From the NCBI RefSeq assembly GCF_013359905.1, contig NZ_JABMCC010000121.1, positions 1-64,000 on the forward strand: a stretch of DNA of 64,000 nucleotides. The letters are read 5' to 3'. Below are positions 43,734 through 52,854 of this stretch, piece after piece (positions within the stretch are counted from its first letter, which is position 1; each line of letters begins with the position of its first letter). Source of the stretch: Paenibacillus taichungensis (GTDB lineage Bacteria > Bacillota > Bacilli > Paenibacillales > Paenibacillaceae). Made by a program: the position numbers and the translations under genes. The notes under the pieces are model-generated. The model was not told the DNA's origin. It saw nothing but the letters and a program-made list of their open reading frames with translations, and did not search any database.

Positions 43734-44765
43734 TCATTGTTTCTGCATGTATTCGCGATATAAGGCTGGCGTAATCTCCTCGAATTTCTTAAATATTTTG
43801 ATGAAATAACCCGATTCATTGAACCCCAGTTCATCACTGATCTGTGACACGGGCATGTCCGTAACTTCCAGCAATTGCTTGGCCCATTTGATTTTGAGTC
43901 GTGCAATATAAGTCGTGAAGTTCTCACCTGTTTCCTTAGCAAACAGCCTGCTGAAATAACTTGGACTCAGGTGGCACAGATCGGCCATTTGTTTAAGCGA
44001 GACTTGCTCACTCTTGTGACTGTGGATATATTCAAAGGCAGGTTGGAGCACCGGACTGGAGCTCTCTGTATCACTTGGACTGTTTTTAAGATAGGCATCT
44101 GCAATCGCATTGGTCATTTCTTTTTTGATCGACTCAATATTACGGATGGAGTATCCAGGCAAAATAGTGGACAGATTCAGAGACTCCTGATGACCCGAAG
44201 CTTTCTCGAACATTTCCACCAGCAAATTTTTGTTCAGTGCTTCCTCCACGATGTAATTACAGAGTAAAGAAAGCATGTTGGAAATTTTCACAACCTCTTC
44301 ATAGGTCATGACAGGCAACTGGTCGTAATCGTCCTGTAATTCCTTTAGCTTTGCAGCATGCATAGGCACGTTCTTGGACGTGACGATCTGTTCCAGTTCC
44401 GTCCCTTTCTCCGGGTCAGCGAGCTTCACCTGTCCTGCCATTACCGCACCGATATATTTTCCATCAATGGTGATTGGAATCGCGATATCCACGATATTAA
44501 AATGACACAGATATACATAAGGTTCGTTCAATCGAACGGCTTCCAGACCACCACGAGAATCACATTTCTGGCAGTAGGGGAGCAGTTCGGGATCTTTGCG
44601 AACATTTTGGCAAAAGGCCTGACAGCTGCTATGGCTGGTTACGGGAATGCCTTTATAATCAACGGTTAGAATAGCCAGCTTGGTCACAGTGGCAAGAGAA
44701 TCCTGTAGACGCTTCCATTTATTCAGGTCGAGGATTTTATTGATGTGCAGATATTCTTTAATCAT
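43734..44765 (-). CDS. AraC-family regulator with PocR sensory domain
   Basis: A 343-residue transcription factor. Residues 10-180 form a PocR domain (LATVTKLAILTVDYKGIPVT, then CQAFCQNVRKDPELLPYCQKCD with clustered cysteines, split as CQAFCQNVRK and LLPYCQKCD). Residues 240-343 are an AraC double HTH: KQMADLCHLSPSYFSRLFAKE and PVSQISDELGFNESGYFIKIF, split where needed. PocR domains respond to small diols or related compounds. Divergent from gldA-dhaKL, 327 bp apart, so it likely activates glycerol/dihydroxyacetone use. GGAGGG precedes the ATG. Confidence 0.9.
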   Translation of the reverse strand: MIKEYLHINKILDLNKWKRLQDSLATVTKLAILTVDYKGIPVTSHSSCQAFCQNVRKDPELLPYCQKCDSRGGLEAVRLNEPYVYLCHFNIVDIAIPITIDGKYIGAVMAGQVKLADPEKGTELEQIVTSKNVPMHAAKLKELQDDYDQLPVMTYEEVVKISNMLSLLCNYIVEEALNKNLLVEMFEKASGHQESLNLSTILPGYSIRNIESIKKEMTNAIADAYLKNSPSDTESSSPVLQPAFEYIHSHKSEQVSLKQMADLCHLSPSYFSRLFAKETGENFTTYIARLKIKWAKQLLEVTDMPVSQISDELGFNESGYFIKIFKKFEEITPALYREYMQKQ

Positions 44766-45092
44766 GGGTGGAACCCTCCATAGCTAACCTGATGAATGAT
44801 TTCGTTCGTTAAAAGTTAGCAAGTTGTACATATTAAGATGAGTTAATGACGGGTAATGTATAGATGATGTCAAAAATTAACCTATCGCATGACAATAAGA
44901 TACCATGATTCCATTGAAAAGCAAAAAATTACGATTGCAAATTATAATAATTTGTTATCAAAATCCACTGTAAACCTCACATGCATGGTATATATTTAGG
45001 TTAATTGTGAGTATTTAATGTTGAAGGTATGCAGGACATTTATGCAGTAAACGAAAACGAACTTATATCATCCATAGGAGGTTTATATCATT
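44766..45092 (+). other. Divergent control region between PocR regulator and gldA
   Basis: 327 AT-rich bases with no gene. A TATAAT at about 44944-44949 lacks a proper -35. A likely long leader precedes gldA, whose ribosome site is AGGAGG at about 45077. I could not fix an operator. Confidence 0.5.
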
Positions 45093-46235
45093 ATGAGAAA
45101 AGCATTTATTAGTCCAACGAAATATGTGCAAGGCGAAGACGAATTGTTGAACCTCGGTTACTTTGTGAAATCCTTTGGTGAATCTGCATTGCTGATCGCA
45201 CATCCGGATGATGTACAGCGTGTAAAGGCGAAGCTCGATGCAACGGCACAAAAATTCAATATTACGTTTGTTGAAAGCGGTTTTAGAGGGGAATGTTCCC
45301 GCGAGGAAGTTGCTCGTCTCCAGGAAATTGCCAAAGAAAAAGGATGCACATGTACAATTGGCCTCGGTGGCGGTAAAGCGATCGATGCAGCCAAATGTGT
45401 GGCAGAAGGCGAAGCGCTAATCATCTGTCCTACCATCGCAGCAACGGATGCGCCAACAAGTCACTCTGCTGTGTTGTATACGCCGGAAGGTGCTTTTGAT
45501 GACTATGCGTATTTCAAACAAAGCCCTAGTGTTGTTCTCGTGGACACAACGGTTATTGCAAACGCACCAACACGTTTCCTTGTATCGGGTATGGGTGACG
45601 CGTTGTCTACGTACTTCGAAGCAAGAGCTACAGCAAAGTCGTACTCTCGTGTTAACGCAAGTCTGCCGATGGGTTCCCGTGAAGGATACACGCCATCCGC
45701 AGTAGGTACGAATGCAGCACTTGCTCTTGCAAAACTGTGTTATGAAATGCTGCTGACGGATGGATTAAAAGCGAAAGTAGCCAGTGACAGCAACGTCGTG
45801 ACTCAAGCGCTGGAAAACATCGTTGAGACAAACATTCTGTTGTCTGGTCTTGGATTTGAGAGTGGCGGTCTGGCTGCAGCCCATGCGATCCACAATGGTT
45901 TGACTGTTCTGGAGGGTACACATCACTTCTTCCACGGTGAAAAAGTATCATTCGGTACGATTGCACAACTCGTCCTTGAAAATGCACCAACCGAAGAGCT
46001 GCATGAAGTCATGGACTTCTGTCTCGCAGTGGGACTGCCTGTAAGCTTGGCGGATATCGGTGTAGATACCATTACTCAGGAAGAGTTGTTGAAGGTGGCC
46101 GAGATCGCATGTATTCCGGAAGAATCCATTCACGCCATGCCGTTCCCGATTACTGTTCCTGAAGTGGCTGCTGCCATTGCGGCTGCTGACCGTATGGGAC
46201 GGGACTACAAAAAAGCTCGCCGGGAGGCGAAATAA
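45093..46235 (+). CDS. gldA: Glycerol dehydrogenase
   Basis: A 380-residue zinc/iron-type NAD dehydrogenase oxidising glycerol to dihydroxyacetone. It begins RKAFISPTKYVQGEDELLNLG, in parts RKAFISPTKYVQG and EDELLNLG, the GldA signature. The NAD loop is GLGGGKAID. Metal ligands are Asp in GMGDALSTYFEA, His in AAAHAIHNGL and His in HHFFHGEKVSFG. AGGAGG lies upstream of the ATG. The stop TAA is directly followed by the dihydroxyacetone kinase ATG, so product transfer to the kinase is built into the operon. Confidence 0.95.
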   Translation: MRKAFISPTKYVQGEDELLNLGYFVKSFGESALLIAHPDDVQRVKAKLDATAQKFNITFVESGFRGECSREEVARLQEIAKEKGCTCTIGLGGGKAIDAAKCVAEGEALIICPTIAATDAPTSHSAVLYTPEGAFDDYAYFKQSPSVVLVDTTVIANAPTRFLVSGMGDALSTYFEARATAKSYSRVNASLPMGSREGYTPSAVGTNAALALAKLCYEMLLTDGLKAKVASDSNVVTQALENIVETNILLSGLGFESGGLAAAHAIHNGLTVLEGTHHFFHGEKVSFGTIAQLVLENAPTEELHEVMDFCLAVGLPVSLADIGVDTITQEELLKVAEIACIPEESIHAMPFPITVPEVAAAIAAADRMGRDYKKARREAK

Positions 46236-48005
46236 ATGAAAAAAATTATCAATCAGGCTGAAAATGTTGTCATGGAAATGTGCAACGGGATTGCGCTGGC
46301 GCACCCGGAGCTTGAATTTTTGAAAAAATATAAGGTCATTAAACGCAGAGAGATTAATGGGGACAAAGTCAGCCTCATCAGCGGAGGCGGCAGTGGTCAT
46401 GAACCTGCTCATGCGGGTTACGTTGGCAAAGGTATGCTGGATGCTGCGGTCTGCGGAGATGTATTCGCATCCCCTTCCCAGATTCAGGTATACCAGGCGA
46501 TCAAGGCCACAGCCAGCAATAAGGGTACGCTGCTAATCATCAAGAACTATAGCGGCGACATGATGAACTTCAAGAATGCGGCGCATCTTGCAGAGGAAGA
46601 TGGCATTGACGTGCAATATGTGCGGGTTGAGGACGACATTGCTGTTCAAGACAGTCTGTATACGGTAGGACGCCGCGGCGTTGCCGGAACTGTACTGGTG
46701 CACAAAATCGCTGGAGCCGCAGCCGAAGAAGGCCGCAGTCTGGCAGAGGTGAAATCCGTAGCCGAGAAAGCAGCCCAGAACGTTCGCAGCATCGGATTTG
46801 GATTCACTTCCTGCACCGTGCCCGCCAAAGGCACACCGACATTTGAAATCGCTGAAGATGAGATGGAATTCGGTGTAGGCATTCATGGTGAGCCAGGCAT
46901 TCGCCGCGAGAAATTGGTATCTGCGGATGAGCTTGCAGGACGCATGGTTGAAGCGCTGCTTGCAGACATGAAGCTGGACAACGATGCTTCCGCTGAGATT
47001 GCTGTGCTCGTCAATGGCTTTGGCGCTACACCGTTGCAGGAGCTCTATCTGCTCAACAACTCGGTTCAACGTGAGCTGGCAAAGCATTCAGGTCTGGGTG
47101 TAGCCACTACGTTTGTTGGCAATTACATGACGAGCATCGATATGGCAGGCGCATCGGTAACCATCCTGAAACTGGACGATGAACTGAAAACGTTGTTGTT
47201 TAAGGAAAGTGATACACCTGCTTTCAAAGTGTCTGGTCCTCCAGTAGCACAAGTGACATATTCCGAAGCACTGGAAGCCGTCGTGACTGAAGATGCGCCA
47301 GTATCCTATGAAGTGGAGACACCTGCATCTTCTGCTGTAATCAACAACAATCAATTCTCCCTGGATAATATCGTCTACCTGATCGATAAGATGAGTGAGA
47401 TCATCATCAAGAACGAAGTACCATTCTGTGAACTGGATTCCCATGCAGGTGACGGCGATTTTGGCATGAGCGTAGCGAAGGGCTTTAGACAGCTCAAACG
47501 CGAATGGAACCATATCGTGAACGAAGAGAAAAAGAATATCGGTTCATTCCTCGATGCATGCTCTCTTGTCATTATGGAATACTGCGGCGGTGCATCCGGC
47601 CCAATCTGGGGTTCGGCATTTCGGGCAGCAGGCAAAGCCGTTGGTGACAAGCAGCAATTGAACGTTGCAGAATTCGCTGACATGATGCAGGCGGCAGTGC
47701 AAGGGATTCAATCTACAGGTGAACGTTCCTTCGGACGTGGTGCCGTTGTAGGTGACAAGACATTAATTGACGCACTTGTCCCTTGTGCAGACTCATGGAC
47801 GCAAAGTGCGAAGTCTGGAGATGACTTCAAAACGGCGTTTGCCAAAGGTGCCGAAGCGGCAGTAGAAGGTGCGAAGAAAACAGAAGACATCGTGGCACGT
47901 ATGGGCCGCGCGGGTGCTGTTGGCGATCGCAGTCTGGGATACCCGGATGCTGGAGCGTATGCACTGGGTGTTATTTTCACAGAGCTATCCCAGTCAATGA
48001 AATAA
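46236..48005 (+). CDS. dhaKL: ATP-dependent dihydroxyacetone kinase (DhaK-DhaL fusion)
   Basis: A 589-residue two-domain kinase. The DhaK part (1-330) has SGGGSGHEPAHAGYVGKGML, in parts SGGGSGHEPAHAG and YVGKGMLDAAVCG, and the substrate-binding His in GVGIHGEPG that forms a hemiaminal with dihydroxyacetone. The DhaL part (about 385-589) has the Mg-ATP motif DSHAGDGDFG, then GGASGPIWG and ARMGRAGAVGDRS. This single-chain form uses ATP, unlike the PTS-dependent DhaKLM. With GldA it makes dihydroxyacetone phosphate from glycerol. It follows gldA with no gap, GGGAGG being inside gldA. Confidence 0.95.
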   Translation: MKKIINQAENVVMEMCNGIALAHPELEFLKKYKVIKRREINGDKVSLISGGGSGHEPAHAGYVGKGMLDAAVCGDVFASPSQIQVYQAIKATASNKGTLLIIKNYSGDMMNFKNAAHLAEEDGIDVQYVRVEDDIAVQDSLYTVGRRGVAGTVLVHKIAGAAAEEGRSLAEVKSVAEKAAQNVRSIGFGFTSCTVPAKGTPTFEIAEDEMEFGVGIHGEPGIRREKLVSADELAGRMVEALLADMKLDNDASAEIAVLVNGFGATPLQELYLLNNSVQRELAKHSGLGVATTFVGNYMTSIDMAGASVTILKLDDELKTLLFKESDTPAFKVSGPPVAQVTYSEALEAVVTEDAPVSYEVETPASSAVINNNQFSLDNIVYLIDKMSEIIIKNEVPFCELDSHAGDGDFGMSVAKGFRQLKREWNHIVNEEKKNIGSFLDACSLVIMEYCGGASGPIWGSAFRAAGKAVGDKQQLNVAEFADMMQAAVQGIQSTGERSFGRGAVVGDKTLIDALVPCADSWTQSAKSGDDFKTAFAKGAEAAVEGAKKTEDIVARMGRAGAVGDRSLGYPDAGAYALGVIFTELSQSMK

Positions 48006-48078
48006 ATATGGCGTGCAACGAGATTACACTTGGCCAATCCGATTGCAGACCATACTTGATTTAGACACTCAGGAACTA

Positions 48079-48195
48079 CACAGACAGAAAACCTTTCGAT
48101 CTCTCTTACCCCCGGATTTCAATGATTTTCCCCTGAAGGGAGAAATCCGGTGATAAAGGAGCACGCTCCGCTTCTTCAGGTCCGTTCTGTCTGTT
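48079..48195 (+). other. Nested inverted repeats, possible structured RNA
   Basis: CAGACAGAA (48081-48089) is matched by TTCTGTCTG (48185-48193) about 95 bases away. Inside lies CCGGATTTC paired with GAAATCCGG (from about 48112 to 48150), and a GGAGC/GCTCC hairpin near 48158. It follows dhaKL and may act as its 3' end, but no T tract follows. The wider gene-free stretch 48006-48455 also holds a TATCCAACGTTT/AAACGTGGATA hairpin at 48264-48290. An ORF across it on the minus strand looks spurious. Confidence 0.55.
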
Positions 48196-48308
48196 TCGCT
48201 CTTGTGTCTATACCAAATTAATATGACTACATCTCGTTTTGGTGTAATCATAGGTACAAACCATATCCAACGTTTCATTAAACGTGGATAGTGGATATTA
48301 AGTAAGGA

Positions 48309-48346
48309 GACCGCTCTGTAGCTTGGCTTGCAGAGTGGTCTTTTTT
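48309..48346 (+). terminator. Intrinsic terminator before the AlaX gene
   Basis: GACCGCTCTG pairs with CAGAGTGGTC (one wobble) and six T follow. It lies 300 bases after dhaKL and 110 before the next gene, so it either ends a long dhaKL 3' region or a separate short transcript. Confidence 0.88.
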
Positions 48347-48455
48347 GATATGGAAAACGGAGAAGTGAGGCGGAAAATTTGGCTTGGCGGTTCCAGATAG
48401 TGTAATCTGGAGAGTATGGATAGCCATTTGAACGAGAAGGGATCGGGATGATTCG

Positions 48456-49634
48456 ATGACGCAAAAAATCTATTATGACTCCGCGTACACACGGGAGTGG
48501 CATACACAAATTACAGGCAGAGTGGACAAGGACGATGGTTTATATGTCACGCTGGCGGAGACGGCTTTTTATCCACATGGGGGTGGACAGCCTTGTGATC
48601 TGGGGCAAATCGGCGGCATTGAAGTGTTGGATGTAATTAGTGAAGACGGTGAGGTGCTGCATAAGCTGGAGCGTGCGCCGGAGCAGAACGATGTGGATTG
48701 CCACATCGATTGGCAGCGCAGGTTCGATCATATGCAGCAGCATAGCGGGCAGCATTTGCTGTCGGCTATTACGTTGAAGATGGCAGATGCGATGACGCTC
48801 AGCTTTCATCTGGGGACAGATTATATCTCGATTGATGTGGCTGCAGCCGAACTGGGAGCGAATCAACTGGCTGCAATTGAAATGGAGGTCAATCAGCAGA
48901 TTTACCGGAATGCCAAAATCAGCAGTTCATGGGTCACTGCGGAAGAGGCGGCTCGTCTGCCGCTGGTGAAGCAACCTTCCGTAACCGAAGATATTCGAAT
49001 CGTGGAGATCGAGGGCGTGGAATATAACGCTTGTGGTGGAACACATGTGTCAGCCACAGGAGAGATCGGGATTATTAAACTGTTGAAAACCGAGAAAGTG
49101 AAGGGCGGTACCCGGATCTATTTTAAATGCGGATACCGAGCACTGAATGAGTTCAACGCCGCACAAAGCGTGCTGACCGGAATTACAGCCAAATTGAAGA
49201 CCAGCCGGGAAGAGCTGGCGGATCGGATCGACAAAATGGAAGCAGAACAAAAGCAGCTGCAAGCAGAGTTGAACGCTGTTAAATCTTCCAATGACGCTTA
49301 TTATGCGCAAGAGCTTTTATCTGCACGGGAAGGGCTTGTCATTGCTCAAATCTTTGAGGACAAATCGCTCAAGGATATGCAGAGTCTGGCGACCAAGCTG
49401 ACATCAGAACATGAGGGCCTTGTACTCTTTGCGAGCATCTCGGAGGCCAAAGTTGTATTGGCGCAGAACGGGCAGCCGCCGGAGTGGGCTTGTGGACCTT
49501 TCTTCAAGGGCAATCTCGGAGCCTACCAGGGCAAAGGTGGCGGCAGCGATAAGATGGCACAGGCGGGTTTTGCCAGCAGCGAAGATGCGATCGCATTTTA
49601 TGAATTTACGAAGGATCAACTGGGACATCACTAA
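48456..49634 (+). CDS. Alanyl-tRNA editing protein, AlaX-L type
   Basis: A 392-residue stand-alone trans-editing factor that hydrolyses Ser- or Gly-tRNA(Ala). Zinc ligands are the two His of QQHSGQHLLSA and the Cys/His of ACGGTH near residue 193. Residues 1-90 form the N-terminal beta domain (ETAFYPHGGGQPCDLG). A coiled coil follows (about 245-275), then a DHHA1-type C-terminal domain ending GGGSDKMAQAGFAS, which marks the long form. The catalytic synthetase domain of AlaRS is absent. The ribosome site is weak (GGGATG region). Confidence 0.92.
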   Translation: MTQKIYYDSAYTREWHTQITGRVDKDDGLYVTLAETAFYPHGGGQPCDLGQIGGIEVLDVISEDGEVLHKLERAPEQNDVDCHIDWQRRFDHMQQHSGQHLLSAITLKMADAMTLSFHLGTDYISIDVAAAELGANQLAAIEMEVNQQIYRNAKISSSWVTAEEAARLPLVKQPSVTEDIRIVEIEGVEYNACGGTHVSATGEIGIIKLLKTEKVKGGTRIYFKCGYRALNEFNAAQSVLTGITAKLKTSREELADRIDKMEAEQKQLQAELNAVKSSNDAYYAQELLSAREGLVIAQIFEDKSLKDMQSLATKLTSEHEGLVLFASISEAKVVLAQNGQPPEWACGPFFKGNLGAYQGKGGGSDKMAQAGFASSEDAIAFYEFTKDQLGHH

Positions 49635-49712
49635 TCTACCTTCCCACTAATTGATATCGAATGGACTCGATGGATCGTGAAGCGTGATCAATAGCAGAGG
49701 AGGTACCCATAG

Positions 49713-51017
49713 ATGACAGAACGTATTCCGTGCATACGAGAGGAGTGCCCAAATACAATTTTGCCAGCAACGGCTGCCAGAACAGGTGGGTACTGCATGC
49801 CTTGCAAGCAGGAGATGGAACGCGAGGCACATCAGAGATACATTGAAGCCAATCGGCGCGACGTGGATTTGTATGAGGGAATCACGGACCCTGTGGAGAT
49901 TTTGAAAATTATGCATACACGCCATGTTCATGATCCACTAATCCGTTATGTGGCATACGCGCATTCCAAAGAAGAAGTATATCTATCCTTGTCTACGGAG
50001 CAGCAAGCCCTCATGATCGATTATGCGATGCAACTGATTCGTATGGGGGATGACGATACAGGTAAAGATATTTTGGTGTATCTGGTCTGTTACCATGATA
50101 CGTCGTTGTCTGCACAGATTCCTGAGCTGTTGGAGCACGAAATCTACTACCCTGTCATTTTGTATAAGAGTGCCTCGGCTGAAGTACGTGATCAACTGTT
50201 ACAACGGGTGAACACCGATGATGAGAATCGGAATAATCTGTTGCTCATGCTCGCCTATATTGGAGATGATGGGGTCGTACGTCAGTTCCAGCAATGGAGG
50301 CAGTCGCCACCCCGTTGGGCAGATCAGCTGCATGTCGCACCAGAACACTATACTACCGAAGCCGGTTGGGAGTTAACGAATGAAGGCCAGCGCAAGGAGT
50401 TATTTATCACCCCAAGTTATTCACTCTATAAAGTAAAAGAGAATGAAGGGGCTGACGACAACTCTATTGGCGATCCGATCTCCATGCTGTTGACCAGTAC
50501 CGATAACTGTGAGTGGTGTGGTAGTCAGTTAACAACCTTAATTGATCTGGATGTACGGCATCCAGCATTGCAGGATGTTGCTTGGAACAGTGAGCGACTT
50601 CAAGTGCAGACTTGCGTTAGTTGCAGTTGTTATGGCGTCGTTTATATGGAGATGGATTCAGCAGGTGAACCGTGCTGGAGTACGCATAATGTGATGCTGA
50701 TGGGAGCGGATGACCTTGACCCGGACGACAATGTTCAGCTTGCACCGGATGCAGGCCGGCAGTTTCGGATTGCGACTGCTCCACGTCATGCGTTCCATGG
50801 CAGTGAGTGGGCGATGGAGCCTTCTATATCCCAGATCGGGGGCCACCCCGGATGGGTTCAGGACGCGGAGTACCCGAACTGTCCATGCTGCTCTTCTAGG
50901 ATGAGGGCCGTTGGACAAATGGACTGGAGCGAGGTTGAGGAGTACGGGGATGGCATGTATTACATGTTCGTTTGCGAGCCGTGTCAGATGACCGCGGTAT
51001 CTTATCAACAATCCTGA
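49713..51017 (+). CDS. Cysteine-rich (zinc-ribbon) protein with YwqG-like C-terminus
   Basis: A 434-residue soluble protein. The N-terminus has CIREECPNTI and YCMPCKQE, a possible zinc finger. The middle region (50-200) is helical and repeat-like. Residues about 265-310 hold CEWCG and TCVSCSC, another paired-cysteine site. The C-terminal part has SQIGGHPGWVQD, YPNCPCCSSRM and VCEPCQM; the IGGHPxW motif resembles DUF1963/YwqG proteins. Eight or more CxxC-type cysteines suggest several zinc sites. Function unknown. GAGGAGG precedes the ATG by eight bases. Confidence 0.78.
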   Translation: MTERIPCIREECPNTILPATAARTGGYCMPCKQEMEREAHQRYIEANRRDVDLYEGITDPVEILKIMHTRHVHDPLIRYVAYAHSKEEVYLSLSTEQQALMIDYAMQLIRMGDDDTGKDILVYLVCYHDTSLSAQIPELLEHEIYYPVILYKSASAEVRDQLLQRVNTDDENRNNLLLMLAYIGDDGVVRQFQQWRQSPPRWADQLHVAPEHYTTEAGWELTNEGQRKELFITPSYSLYKVKENEGADDNSIGDPISMLLTSTDNCEWCGSQLTTLIDLDVRHPALQDVAWNSERLQVQTCVSCSCYGVVYMEMDSAGEPCWSTHNVMLMGADDLDPDDNVQLAPDAGRQFRIATAPRHAFHGSEWAMEPSISQIGGHPGWVQDAEYPNCPCCSSRMRAVGQMDWSEVEEYGDGMYYMFVCEPCQMTAVSYQQS

Positions 51018-51083
51018 TGAGTGATCTCTAATGATCTGTTATTGCATAGAGCGATTTAGTTGTATTGACAGCTGCATACCCAA

Positions 51084-51126
51084 AAGGGGCTATTCCATAT
51101 GTGTTCAACAGTATAGGAAGCCCCTT
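51084..51126 (+). terminator. Hairpin after the zinc-ribbon protein gene
   Basis: AAGGGGCT pairs with AGCCCCTT, extended by TTCC/GGAA. T tail weak; a better terminator follows at once. Confidence 0.6.
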
Positions 51127-51136
51127 CGTATGATCA

Positions 51137-51166
51137 GGTCAACCAGATATGCTGGTTGGCCTTTTT
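51137..51166 (+). terminator. Intrinsic terminator
   Basis: GGTCAACCAG pairs with CTGGTTGGCC (one wobble) over five bases and five T follow. It is a second, stronger stop behind the gene ending at 51017. Confidence 0.88.
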
Positions 51167-51223
51167 AATAGTTGCTATAGTCGGTTAGAAAAATCTATGA
51201 CACGTTATATCCTCGATACCAGC

Positions 51224-51571
51224 TTAAAGTTCTGCCGATGCCTGTGTCAGAAGTGCAGCCAGCCACTCATAATCAGGCGTATCTTTTTCCTTGATCTTGA
51301 TTGTTTTACGTTCCGCTGGGCCTTCAAATATCCCATCTGGCAGCTCAAGTCCGGTTGCATTGAAGATCGTGAAGGATACTGCTGGCTTGGAAGGGGAGAT
51401 GACTGCTGCATATTTACCGTTTTTCAGGAAATGAGGTTTCTTGTATTGCACACGTTCCTCTACTTCAGGGATGGACTCATGTACCAACTCCCGCAGTTTA
51501 CTTGCAACCTGGGCTTGCCAGGGAACCGGGATCTGTTCGATAAATTCAGTAACTTCCGCATTCATATTCAT
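51224..51571 (-). CDS. DUF1801-family (YdhG-like) small protein
   Basis: About 115 residues. EVTEFIEQIPVPWQAQVASKL and HESIPEVEERVQYKKPHFLKNG, in parts ESIPEVEERVQYKKP and HFLKNGKYAAVIS, match the DUF1801/YdhG fold, which includes proteins linked to iron delivery. The ATG at 51571 overlaps the upstream GNAT stop by four bases (ATGA) and follows GGAGGG, so it is preferred to the longer frame from 51613. Role unproven. Confidence 0.8.
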   Translation of the reverse strand: MNMNAEVTEFIEQIPVPWQAQVASKLRELVHESIPEVEERVQYKKPHFLKNGKYAAVISPSKPAVSFTIFNATGLELPDGIFEGPAERKTIKIKEKDTPDYEWLAALLTQASAEL

Positions 51572-52143
51572 GCTTGTCCACCCTCCACATTGATCTGATT
51601 GTGTACTTCCCATTCTGGTCTTAGAATTCCCATCAATAAGCGATCATAGCGTTTTCCATCACGATACACGGCTGATCTAGCACGACCTTCCAACTGAAAG
51701 CCGACCTTCTCATAGGCACGGATGCCCTTGGCATTATAGGCGATGACATCCAGACCTACCCGGTCCAGATTCAATTCATGGAAGGCATACCGCAAAATAA
51801 GGTTCAACGCTTCCGTTCCGTATCCCTTGTTGCGATGCTCTGCGAGTCCAATGCCAATGGCAAGTTGTCCGCAGCGGTTGTTCCATTCAATGCTGTGAAT
51901 GACAACGAATCCGATCAGTCGTTCATCCTCAAGCGTTCGAAGCCGAAAGTAAACTTCCTTGTCCTTCGTCTCGCCCTCATCTTCAAGCTGCTTTTCCGAA
52001 AATGGAATGGCAATATCCGTATCCACATTTCGCAAATACTCAGGATCTTCATTCCATTGCAGCATGGTCTGCACGTCTTCAGCACGGGGCGGAGTCATTT
52101 TCAAGCGTTTGCTATAAAACAGATTTTTAGTCGATAATGTCAT
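51568..52143 (-). CDS. GNAT acetyltransferase, RimJ/RimL type
   Basis: A 191-residue enzyme with the RimJ/RimL layout: LTPPRAEDVQTMLQW-like start (KRLKMTPPRAEDVQ), the acetyl-CoA loop EHRNKGYGTEALNLILRYAF, in parts EHRNKGYGTEAL and NLILRYAF, and NAKGIRAYEKVGFQLEG. AAGGAG precedes the ATG at 52143. Coupled to the DUF1801 gene by ATGA. Substrate (protein N-terminus or small molecule) not predictable. Confidence 0.87.
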   Translation of the reverse strand: MTLSTKNLFYSKRLKMTPPRAEDVQTMLQWNEDPEYLRNVDTDIAIPFSEKQLEDEGETKDKEVYFRLRTLEDERLIGFVVIHSIEWNNRCGQLAIGIGLAEHRNKGYGTEALNLILRYAFHELNLDRVGLDVIAYNAKGIRAYEKVGFQLEGRARSAVYRDGKRYDRLLMGILRPEWEVHNQINVEGGQA

Positions 52144-52398
52144 GATGGTCTCCTTTTCACAAATTAAGTTCGCTTCACCTCGGTACGACAATTAGCTATA
52201 TGACTGCTACGCAATATTCTTCGCTCCTTTTGGTTTCAGATAGCCTCACTATAATGGAAATTTAAGGGTATCACAATAGACATTTCATTCGTGTCTCTGA
52301 AGTTGTTGTCAGGAAACCTGTCATGGTAGTACTATATAAACAATAGACATGTATTCAGTGATACAACACACAACAAAATGTCGGCAGGAGTGGTAGAT

Positions 52399-52854
52399 AT
52401 GGAGATCAAAGTAGACGATTTGAGCGGTCATCAAGTCATTGGATTAATTGCAGAACATCTGCAGGGAATGGCAGCAGATTCGCCGCCGGAAAGCATTCAT
52501 GCCCTGGATCTCGATGGGTTAAGGAAACCTGAGATAACATTCTGGTGTGCATGGGAAGCGGAGGAGCTGCTTGGTTGCGGGGCCATGAAGGAATTGAATT
52601 CGGAGCATGCAGAATTGAAATCGATGCGTACAGCATCAGCCCACCTGAGAAAAGGCGTAGCAAGACAAATTCTTGCCCATATTATTGAGGTTGCCAAGAA
52701 TCGGGGATATAAACGAATCAGTCTGGAGACAGGTTCGATGGATTCTTTTATTCCGGCGCGTAAGCTGTATGAGGACTTTGGGTTTGTATACTGTGAGCCA
52801 TTCGCAGATTATAGTTTGGACCCGAACAGCGCTTTTATGACGAAGGAATTATAA
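52399..52854 (+). CDS. GNAT-family N-acetyltransferase
   Basis: A 151-residue enzyme. Acetyl-CoA loop HLRKGVARQILAHIIEVAKNR, in parts HLRKGVARQILAH and IIEVAKNRGYKR, then SFIPARKLYEDFGFVYCEPF. The whole (MEIKVDDLSGHQVIGLIAEHL) resembles YiaC/ElaA-like putative acetyltransferases. ATG at 52399 is chosen because GGCAGGAG precedes it by eight bases. Monocistronic, with a terminator behind. Confidence 0.85.
   Translation: MEIKVDDLSGHQVIGLIAEHLQGMAADSPPESIHALDLDGLRKPEITFWCAWEAEELLGCGAMKELNSEHAELKSMRTASAHLRKGVARQILAHIIEVAKNRGYKRISLETGSMDSFIPARKLYEDFGFVYCEPFADYSLDPNSAFMTKEL

Noticed and set aside
48069..48509. 146-residue minus-strand ORF
   Set aside because: Covers hairpins and a terminator, overlaps the AlaX start and has no ribosome site.
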